From the NCBI GenBank assembly GCA_903912435.1, contig CAIWHI010000947.1, positions 1 to 7,427 on the forward strand: 7,427 nucleotides of DNA, given 5' to 3'. Below the pieces are notes generated by a model. The model had not been told where the DNA came from. It did not search any database and saw nothing but the letters and a program-made list of their open reading frames with translations. This DNA comes from an uncultured Bacteroidota bacterium (GTDB lineage: Bacteria > Bacteroidota > Bacteroidia > Chitinophagales > Chitinophagaceae). Both the position numbers and the translations under genes were made by a program. Positions 1 through 6,162 of this stretch are shown piece after piece. Numbering within the stretch: position 1 is the stretch's first letter; every line of letters begins with the position of its first letter.

Positions 1-3000
1 AAAAGATGCATTAAACCCAGTGAAAGTCATACTTGTATCTCCTATGCCCTGGCTTGACAGTAGGCCGTTGGCAAAGCTGGCGTTAAATACAGAGTTGTCG
101 GGATACGTCCTGGAAACCATCCGGTTCATTGGGTCGTATACGCTGGTGATTGTGTAGGATTGCTGCACTGAGTTGACCTCAAGCGTTAACTCAAGCGATG
201 AAGGGTTTCCATAATCATCGTACAGATATGATTTTGTAATAGGCGTTGCTTGTGATGGAGTTATTATATTAACTTCTGACAATTTACCCATTCCATTCGC
301 ATTTTGGTCATAAGTGAACTGGTATTCGGTACCATCACTATAAGATTGGGATAGTAGGCGCCCCAAACCATCGTAATGATAAGTTGTTACACCCCCACCG
401 GCATCAATAGCTGTACCCACATTCCCCGTTTTAACGTCATAGGTATAAGAAAGGGCATAATTATCAGGATTATTAGTTGTATTTTGGTCAGGGTTATCAT
501 AAGTAAGCTTCCTGCCTAATGAGTCGTAGGTTACGTTATTAGGAATATTATTAGGGTCGGTTGTATTGGTCATCCTTCCTATAGCATCATACTGGAAAGT
601 AGTTGTGGCATTATTATCGCCCGGAACGATAGATTTTATGTGTTGGGATTTTCCATTGTAAAAATGTGAAATTACCTGCTGTACGTAGGTATTAGGCGCT
701 GTTCCTTCGGTAGTAGTTACCTCATTTCCTGAGGCATAAACAGTAGACCTGGTTATGGAACCGCCAGAGTTGCCTTGTGGGATAGTTTCTACAATAACCC
801 TGCCCAATACATCATATTGATAGGTTAATGAGTTAACAGGGGTAGGGTTAACCAAATTGGTATCAAAAAATGGTAATGACTTAAGGGATGGCTTTCCACA
901 AGGGTCATATTGGATAAGCGAAATTGAATTTCCAGCCACATTATTTGTTTGCATAACGGTCTGTGTATTTCTACCAAGAGCGTCAACATAAGATTGTTTC
1001 CAAATATAGTTGCGGTCTGCAGATGTTGGAAATTGCTGTAAGTATTGATGTAACACATAAATACCCTGGTTGGTGTCGGTAAGATATTGAGATGTCTGTA
1101 TAGTCAGCACTTTTACATTGCTAAAGTTTATTGGGCCTACATAGTTGGCTATTGCCAGCGGATCAGACTGGGTGCAACCTGCAGGAACCGGACCTTGCTC
1201 GCAAGTTTTGCGGCCAAATCCATCTAAACCGCACACATACACAAAATCATTTTCATCAGTATAGGCCACTTTTTTACCAAAACGGATGTCATAACATGCA
1301 TAAGTTACCATATTAATGCCTGTTGCAGATATGGTACTCTGCACCGGATAGGTATTAGATGCATCGTACACATAGGTAGTTGTTTCTCCGCTTGGTTTGG
1401 TAAGAGTAAGGGTATTGCCGTAACTATCATAGGTGTAGTTGGTGGTCAGGAAAGCCTGGTTAATATTATCGTAGATACTTTGTGAAAGGAGATTATTTGG
1501 GTTGGTATTAGTACTTGATGGCCCATATGTTTTATTAACCAGCGTAAAATCTCCCGGAGCAAAAGAGGTGATATTATTGTCATTATTGTTTGAAGAGACT
1601 TTTTCATATTGCAGCAAGCCTAAAACCCATGCGCCGGTATTATTGGTTGGTATTTGTGTGCTATTGAAAAATTGGCTGTAAGTATAAACAACCTCATCGG
1701 GATTTAAAGGGGTAAATGGAGGTACGATAACATTAGGATTATCATCAGGGTCATAATCAACTGTATTAGCATCCACGTTTACCTCACCCAGCCATGTTTT
1801 CAGGATGATGTTGTTGTATTGATCATAAGCATTTTGGGTAGCCAAAGTAAAGTCAAACTGACCATATACATACATTGATTTCAGATTATTTGTTAGCTGA
1901 AGCAGGTAGTAGTAATTGTTGGGTGAGCCATTTTGGACATATTGGAAAGTATTTACTTCCATACGCAATAAGACGGTTCCGTCAGGCATATTAGGGTCAT
2001 CAGAATATTGTTTAACTCCCTCTGTTGTTTCAGAATACATGGTGCCGGTATATGGGAAGTTTCTTATGTATGTTTGAGTTTTCAGTAAGCCTGTAGAAGT
2101 GTCTGTTTTCGAAACGGTTTTAAAGCCTTCCCAACCATGGCCTGACAGGTCAATCTGGGCATCTGAATATTGCATCAGATACGTTTTATTGACCGGAAAC
2201 CTGTTGATATTGGCATCATTAGATACAGTATACTGGCTAACTACATAAACAGCCTCACCAATAACTCTTTGTATAGGGTATTGGGAAGGTGAGAGGTGAC
2301 TTACATACCTGCGTCCTGATGATTTAGGGTATTGCAAATCAGTTCCGCCATCCTGGGAATAGACAGAAGTATCAGTTATTGGGAGATAGGAAATTGATGT
2401 GGTATTGCCCAGCATGTCGGTGATAGAATTGACCAAATCTGGATATAGGCCTGCGGAGCTATACGGATTTACATTGTAGTTGCTATTCTGGTCTTTAAAG
2501 CACATGAAAAAGCCGGCCTTTCCTGTCCCTTTCGGATCTCCCACCTGGAAGGCAACACTATCATTGGCATTGATATTCTGAGGGCCGCTTAGTGTGGTTA
2601 TATAACTGAACGAACCATCTGAGCCGGAGCCCAGTACGAAAAAGTTATAGTTGTTTTGCCCTCCGGCAGCATTATTAACACCGCATAAAATGCAAGTTTG
2701 TGTTCCGCCATTGAAGCCCATCGGGTAGAAACTAATTTGCCCCCAATTACCAATATTTTTATTAATATTAGAAGTGTTGGCATAAAGGAAATTACCAGAG
2801 AGGTTTGATAGGAAGGTAACCGTTGTAACATAAGAATTTTGAGTGCCTGGTTGCAGGATTATTAGGTCTACAAGACCGTCTCCATTGGCATCGGCAGGAA
2901 TAATATTGCCTGCGCCGGGGTATAAAAATGATGGGGAATTAGGCGATGAAATTTGGCTTTGGTTAAAAGCAAGATAGTTGAAAATTATATTGTTGTTTAC

Positions 3001-4587
3001 TGAAGAAGACGAAGTAATGAATGATACAAAAGCAAGATGCCCGTTGTTATCTTCATACGCCATTACAATGTCTACAAGGCCATCACCGTTTACATCAAAT
3101 GGTAGGAGTTGGTAATTATTGTTAGTTATCTTGCTCGATTGGAACTGCGTATCACTACTAGCCAATAGCAGATTTTTACCATTTCCGGCGGAAGTTTGTA
3201 TATCCTGGCCCCGGTAAATGTAAAATTTCATATTGTTACTGCTGTCCCAGGCTGCCTGTACTATATCTGTTATCCCATCTCCATTGGCATCAATTGCAAA
3301 CAAGCCTATATTAGTAAACTGATTTGTGGAACTGACAGGATAATATGATTTGGTATACGTTCCATCACCATTCGACCAGAAAGGTTGGAAATTTAATATG
3401 CCACCTTGGTTATATGCAATAATAATATCGCTTAAACCTGACTGGTTTATATTTGCCATTATAATCTGTGGCGAATTAAGGTTTGTGTAATTCGGGTAGG
3501 AGATACCTGAATCTATTGGTCCGGTGTAACTAAGCGTATCAGTGCTACTTGTGTATGATGCTATATAGGTATCAACCTTTAACGTGCCATTGTCGGTATA
3601 GAATACCAATAGGTCGGTAATGCCATCCCCATTTACATCTACCGCCGATGTTTCTAATATTTGATTGGAGATTTGTTGGTTTGTAATATTTATAGTGGCA
3701 GGAGATGCTACCAAACCGGGAGTGACTTGTTGCCAGCTCAGGTTTACCGGAGGTAGTTGGTTGCGCTGGCTGTCAGACTTTACCATACTTACCAATTGCA
3801 TTTTTCCTGAGGCACTTCCCATTTGGTAGGCAAGTGCATATTGCGCTATGGTACCAGTGTTATCTGCAATGGTAATATTTTGTAAAACACAGCTGGTAAT
3901 GACTTCCTGCCCACCAACATATTGCACCATGTTACACATGGTGGAATTAATTGTTTTTCGCAGCTCATAGTTAAGGGTTACAGTGAAACCTGAATAAGTG
4001 ATTTGTTGTAAATAAAAATTCTCGCTTTGGTTTAAACCTGAAACAGGATGTTGGGAATAAGTAAAAGTTATTGTATTGCCGAAAGCATCAGTAATTGTGT
4101 TGAGTGCCCAAGCGCGTATATGAAAACCATCGCTTGAAAATAAACTATTACAAGAAGCTTTAGTTCCATATTCATAGGTTGAGCCGTCCTTTTGATAAAC
4201 TGTAAAGCCTGTACCAGTTGGTACTATCTGGTTCCATTGGTTAATTTCTGTAAAATAGGTAGCCTGGGCATTGCCATAAGGGAGGTTGGATGTATTGATC
4301 AAACGGCTACCATCAAGCGAATAGCGGTCATATTGGTTATAATTGATAGCCCCGAGAAATCCATCGGTAGCTTTTATAGCAGCTACCCTTGAAATAAGAG
4401 AAATACCATTTAGTGACCACCCAACCCCTAATGGACCATCACCCTGGCTGTGACTGTATACTAAACCTAATTGAGGTGTTAACCCATTGATGCCCGGTGG
4501 TAAATCAATATTTGACTGATATTGAGCAGTGCCGTTAGCGTTGACATTGAAGGCTCCTTGCCTTATGCCAAAAGGAGAATTAGACAT
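1..4587 (-). CDS. SpvB / FG-GAP / RHS (YD-repeat) protein, Tc-toxin TcB-TcC-like, 3' end outside window
   Basis: I read this frame codon by codon and found no stop over 1529 codons; it continues past the left edge. The start is ATG at 4587-4585, which opens MSNSPFGIRQ, and the upstream tract is A-rich with no Shine-Dalgarno. Residues about 14-67 carry the SpvB hallmark: IDLPPGINGL, then LVYSHSQGDGPLGVGWSLNG. Five FG-GAP/VCBS loops follow at 317, 379, 433, 498 and 566 (for example DVNGDGITD). Residues 716-737 (PDLVNSITDMLGNTTSISY) and GHGWEGF at 816-822 resemble the TcdB middle region. YD repeats run from about 1051 to the window edge (YDVLGR, YDAIGR, YDSLGR, YDGLGR). In Tc toxins the SpvB and RHS parts build a hollow cocoon that holds a toxic C-terminal domain, and the propeller docks onto the TcA pore. 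I see no N-terminal signal peptide, which fits Tc B/C subunits better than wall-anchored RHS proteins. The effector end is not visible, so a toxin role is inferred. A non-toxin surface RHS protein is the alternative. Confidence 0.85.
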   Translation of the reverse strand, partial: MSNSPFGIRQGAFNVNANGTAQYQSNIDLPPGINGLTPQLGLVYSHSQGDGPLGVGWSLNGISLISRVAAIKATDGFLGAINYNQYDRYSLDGSRLINTSNLPYGNAQATYFTEINQWNQIVPTGTGFTVYQKDGSTYEYGTKASCNSLFSSDGFHIRAWALNTITDAFGNTITFTYSQHPVSGLNQSENFYLQQITYSGFTVTLNYELRKTINSTMCNMVQYVGGQEVITSCVLQNITIADNTGTIAQYALAYQMGSASGKMQLVSMVKSDSQRNQLPPVNLSWQQVTPGLVASPATINITNQQISNQILETSAVDVNGDGITDLLVFYTDNGTLKVDTYIASYTSSTDTLSYTGPIDSGISYPNYTNLNSPQIIMANINQSGLSDIIIAYNQGGILNFQPFWSNGDGTYTKSYYPVSSTNQFTNIGLFAIDANGDGITDIVQAAWDSSNNMKFYIYRGQDIQTSAGNGKNLLLASSDTQFQSSKITNNNYQLLPFDVNGDGLVDIVMAYEDNNGHLAFVSFITSSSSVNNNIIFNYLAFNQSQISSPNSPSFLYPGAGNIIPADANGDGLVDLIILQPGTQNSYVTTVTFLSNLSGNFLYANTSNINKNIGNWGQISFYPMGFNGGTQTCILCGVNNAAGGQNNYNFFVLGSGSDGSFSYITTLSGPQNINANDSVAFQVGDPKGTGKAGFFMCFKDQNSNYNVNPYSSAGLYPDLVNSITDMLGNTTSISYLPITDTSVYSQDGGTDLQYPKSSGRRYVSHLSPSQYPIQRVIGEAVYVVSQYTVSNDANINRFPVNKTYLMQYSDAQIDLSGHGWEGFKTVSKTDTSTGLLKTQTYIRNFPYTGTMYSETTEGVKQYSDDPNMPDGTVLLRMEVNTFQYVQNGSPNNYYYLLQLTNNLKSMYVYGQFDFTLATQNAYDQYNNIILKTWLGEVNVDANTVDYDPDDNPNVIVPPFTPLNPDEVVYTYSQFFNSTQIPTNNTGAWVLGLLQYEKVSSNNNDNNITSFAPGDFTLVNKTYGPSSTNTNPNNLLSQSIYDNINQAFLTTNYTYDSYGNTLTLTKPSGETTTYVYDASNTYPVQSTISATGINMVTYACYDIRFGKKVAYTDENDFVYVCGLDGFGRKTCEQGPVPAGCTQSDPLAIANYVGPINFSNVKVLTIQTSQYLTDTNQGIYVLHQYLQQFPTSADRNYIWKQSYVDALGRNTQTVMQTNNVAGNSISLIQYDPCGKPSLKSLPFFDTNLVNPTPVNSLTYQYDVLGRVIVETIPQGNSGGSITRSTVYASGNEVTTTEGTAPNTYVQQVISHFYNGKSQHIKSIVPGDNNATTTFQYDAIGRMTNTTDPNNIPNNVTYDSLGRKLTYDNPDQNTTNNPDNYALSYTYDVKTGNVGTAIDAGGGVTTYHYDGLGRLLSQSYSDGTEYQFTYDQNANGMGKLSEVNIITPSQATPITKSYLYDDYGNPSSLELTLEVNSVQQSYTITSVYDPMNRMVSRTYPDNSVFNASFANGLLSSQGIGDTSMTFTGFNASF
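61..1437 (-). repeat. RHS / YD-repeat region within the large protein
   Basis: YD-type units of the form Y-x-Y-D-x-x-G-R/N begin at residues 1051, 1256, 1331, 1352, 1381, 1403, 1454 and 1484. They are irregular before 1256 (with GLDGFGRK and YVDALGRN as weaker members) and dense after 1331. In RHS proteins these units make a spiralling beta-sheet shell. The array is still running at the window edge, so the conserved RHS core and the variable C-terminal domain should lie to the left. Confidence 0.85.
2866..3639 (-). repeat. Five FG-GAP / VCBS-type repeats within the RHS protein
   Basis: Five copies of a D-x-N-x-D-G-x-x-D loop lie 54 to 68 residues apart at residues 317-325, 379-387, 433-441, 498-506 and 566-574. 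Four keep the full acidic set typical of calcium-binding beta-propeller loops. The second reads NINQSGLSD and has lost the first and central Asp. Such repeats normally form blades of a beta-propeller. In TcB subunits this propeller is the docking site and gate towards TcA. The repeat pattern is seen directly; the propeller and gate role is family knowledge. Confidence 0.88.
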
Positions 4588-4910
4588 ATGTGTATGTATT
4601 TTGTTGTAAAATATTTATAATGTAATATTCTAATTATATTTCTGATTGCATTGAAATCCAAACACAGGCTATGGTAGTACTATGCTTGCATTTTAAGAAA
4701 AATATTTACAATTAATTTACAAATAAAAATTATTAAATAATCTATAAGTGTATGGTGCTTATTCGTTAATTGGATGGCAATTTATGTAATAAAATTAAAA
4801 AAAAATAGTCAGGTTAATTTTTTTTCCTTTTCTGTGATTTTTTTTTATTTTTCAATTCTATTTTACATATTTGCTGCAAATTATTTTTTCAGTATATAAA
4901 CTTAATATAT
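4588..4910. promoter_or_regulatory. AT-rich divergent intergenic region
   Basis: This non-coding stretch separates the minus-strand RHS gene from the plus-strand 191-residue gene, so promoters for both should lie here. It is strongly AT-rich, with a run of nine A at about 4797-4805, eight T near 4818-4825 and nine T near 4838-4846. Such tracts can bend DNA or serve as promoter upstream elements. I looked for the Bacteroidota -7 motif TAnnTTTG and found only one-mismatch versions: CATATTTG at 4866-4873 on plus and TTTATTTG on minus near 4720. I therefore assign no specific promoter. No ORF, tRNA or repeat array is visible. Confidence 0.5.
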
Positions 4911-4934
4911 AAAGGTGGAGTTCAGTACCACTTT
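4911..4934 (+). other. Hairpin in the leader of the 191-residue gene
   Basis: AAAGGTGG at 4911-4918 faces CCACTTT at 4928-4934. AAAG pairs with CTTT and TGG with CCA, leaving one bulged G, over a loop of about nine bases. It sits at the sharp boundary between the AT-rich upstream DNA and the GC-richer leader and may be the 5' end of the transcript. Function is unknown. Confidence 0.35.
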
Positions 4935-4940
4935 AAAAAC

Positions 4941-4991
4941 GGGCCAGCGCGGAGGCATCATAAGCGGAGGCGGAATCCGAAAAGCCTTTTT
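4941..4991 (+). promoter_or_regulatory. GC-rich structured leader with repeated GCGGAGGC and an attenuator-like hairpin
   Basis: The octamer GCGGAGGC occurs twice, at 4949-4956 and 4964-4971, exactly 15 bases apart, and GCGGA recurs a third time at 4970-4974. GGAGGC at 4966-4971 can pair with GCCTTT at 4984-4989 (four Watson-Crick and two G-T pairs), with a small CGG/CCG stem inside. Five T follow immediately at 4987-4991. This is the shape of a weak intrinsic terminator 26 bases before the ATG, so attenuation or a protein-binding leader is possible. It matches no riboswitch family I recognise, and it lacks the T-loop of a tRNA. Confidence 0.35.
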
Positions 4992-5017
4992 AGAGTAGGA
5001 AATATAAATTAAATAAA

Positions 5018-5593
5018 ATGGCAACAGAAACAAAAAGAATGTTGATTACAACACTTACAGCAGGTGGCTCAGTAGGTACACAAACAACTTTATACTCCTA
5101 TAGTTGTTTTACTAATCCAGGATCTACTCCTTACAGTTATTATGAAATTCAGATTCTAGGCCTTCAGGCATCAGCAAACAATGCCTATCTATATGCACAA
5201 TTTGTTAGCAATACCGGTGGTAATATTCTTAAAGATTCTGGATATAATGTAGAAGGATGGTCAAATGACAGTGGCGGCAATAGTGTTTATACTAATAACG
5301 GCTCTACTTTTGAAATACACGACCCAAGGAGGGCAGGCGTAAATTCAAATGCATCAGTAAGTGGTACACTTACTGTGTATGATCCAGGAAACTCATATGC
5401 ATATAAGAACATGGATGTGAGGTATTACGCAACAGAGGCATGTAATAATCAAGGTTGTATCGTACTTTCATCAGGTGCATATCTTACAAACACCAGTCCT
5501 ATTACCGGTATCGTATTTGGTTTCTCAAATGGCATTAGCATTACCAATGGTACCATCAAGATTTATGGTTTTATGGATTCTGCTGAAGATTAA
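5018..5593 (+). CDS. Small phage-virion-like beta-sandwich protein (191 aa), function unknown
   Basis: This is a complete ORF from ATG at 5018 to TAA at 5591-5593. The start follows an A-rich tract (AAATTAAATAAA) typical of Bacteroidota leaders, and no Shine-Dalgarno is seen. The protein has no signal peptide or membrane segment. It is rich in Gly, Asn, Ser, Thr and Tyr in alternating beta-strand patterns. YYEIQILGL at 41-49, a central strand GTLTVYDPG at 116-124 and the ending ITNGTIKIYGF at 175-185 resemble small tail or decoration proteins of tailed phages, which commonly end in a G-T-x-x-LYGI strand. Three cysteines occur, at 30, 142 and 147. It is divergent from the RHS gene and followed by its own terminator, so it is probably monocistronic. 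No other phage gene is in the window. The fold is inferred from pattern memory; a lectin-like or secreted adhesin is an alternative. Confidence 0.8.
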   Translation: MATETKRMLITTLTAGGSVGTQTTLYSYSCFTNPGSTPYSYYEIQILGLQASANNAYLYAQFVSNTGGNILKDSGYNVEGWSNDSGGNSVYTNNGSTFEIHDPRRAGVNSNASVSGTLTVYDPGNSYAYKNMDVRYYATEACNNQGCIVLSSGAYLTNTSPITGIVFGFSNGISITNGTIKIYGFMDSAED

Positions 5594-5647
5594 GTTTAAT
5601 TACTAGCAAGTATACTGATTTTCACCTTTTATAGGGTGGTATTTAAT

Positions 5648-5690
5648 AACCAGCAAGCCCCACTTAGTGCGGGTTGCTGGTTGTTTAGTT
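5648..5690 (+). terminator. Rho-independent-type terminator after the 191-residue gene
   Basis: AACCAGCAA at 5648-5656 pairs perfectly with TTGCTGGTT at 5674-5682. The stem extends inward through CCC/GGG past a bulged G and CAC/GTG past a bulged C, around a TTA loop. A T-rich tail (GTTTAGTT) follows. It begins 55 bases after the TAA at 5591-5593, so it should end that transcript and isolate it from the CheB-CheR gene. Confidence 0.8.
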
Positions 5691-5758
5691 TAGGGTAGAA
5701 TAGCCATCGGGAAATCTAGCTGCTATTCTTATTCAAGCTTTATAGCAATTTGGGTATC

Positions 5759-5780
5759 CTGGATTAATAATACTATCCAG
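5759..5780. repeat. Short perfect inverted repeat
   Basis: CTGGAT at 5759-5764 and ATCCAG at 5775-5780 form a 6-base-pair stem with a ten-base AT-rich loop. No T-run follows on either strand, so it is not an obvious terminator. An operator or chance occurrence is possible. Confidence 0.35.
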
Positions 5781-5830
5781 CACCCGCCCGGCACTAGTGT
5801 GTTGGCTAACATTTCCTGTCGAGCATATTT

Positions 5831-5873
5831 TGAAGCTGCTTCACCCGCAGAAAAAGCGGGTTCGTAGTGAAGC
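5831..5873. repeat. Nested inverted repeats with alternative pairing
   Basis: TGAAGC (5831-5836) and GCTTCA (5838-5843) form an odd palindrome around a single T. GCTTCA can also pair with a second TGAAGC at 5868-5873, enclosing a perfect CCCGC/GCGGG hairpin (5844-5848 with 5856-5860) over an AGAAAAA loop. The 3' side has seven extra unpaired bases. It lies about 150 bases beyond the previous terminator and 290 bases before the next gene, so its role is unclear: a structured transcript, a repeat-type intergenic element or a protein site. Confidence 0.5.
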
Positions 5874-6162
5874 TGGGGTTATGGTTCTGATAAAAAGCCC
5901 AATAGCATTCCTCCATATGAATGGTGCCAACCACTACAGCCTAATAGCGGTATTAAAGCAGGGATAAAAATCCTTTTTAAACTGCCATAATTAGCATTGG
6001 TAATGAAAAAGGTTACCTTTACTATAGCGTGTTTGGATTTGAATTTAATGTGATTGGCCATTGCATTTAGGTTCTGATTTTTCTGTGGTATTTGTAGAGA
6101 TATCTAGATGAAAAGGGGAAGAACCCATTCGCAATTAGTTTCATGGTATCAATACGCTCAAA

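Larger units (their letters stand above)
5691..6162. other. Intergenic region without a convincing gene, containing inverted repeats
   Basis: All frames here are broken into short ORFs. The longest are a 60-codon minus-strand frame (6061-5879) and plus-strand frames of 28 codons or fewer, none with recognisable motifs or codon bias. The left half holds several inverted repeats; the right half shows nothing distinctive. The promoter of the CheB-CheR gene should lie towards the right end, but I found no clear TAnnTTTG element. It could include remains of a decayed gene. Confidence 0.5.

Noticed and set aside
825..1058. 77-codon minus-strand ORF
   Set aside because: It lies entirely inside the RHS gene in another frame and has no recognisable motif; the RHS frame is continuous here.
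1131..1316. 61-codon plus-strand ORF
   Set aside because: It is antisense to the RHS coding frame with no family signature.
2598..2831. 77-codon minus-strand ORF
   Set aside because: It is an out-of-frame shadow within the propeller-proximal part of the RHS gene.
4192..4392. 66-codon plus-strand ORF
   Set aside because: It is antisense to the SpvB domain region and has no supporting motif.
4941..4991. GC-rich island considered as a tRNA or tmRNA fragment
   Set aside because: There is no T-loop, no cloverleaf pairing and no CCA end.
5792..5799. Palindrome CACTAGTG
   Set aside because: An eight-base palindrome is expected by chance at this length, and it has no supporting context.
5881..5967. 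28-codon plus-strand ORF starting MVLIKSPIAF
   Set aside because: It is too short and without family resemblance; there is nothing to support translation.
5879..6061. 60-codon minus-strand ORF in the gene-free interval
   Set aside because: Hydrophobic stretches occur, but there is no recognisable family, no clear promoter and no supportive context; random occurrence is more likely.
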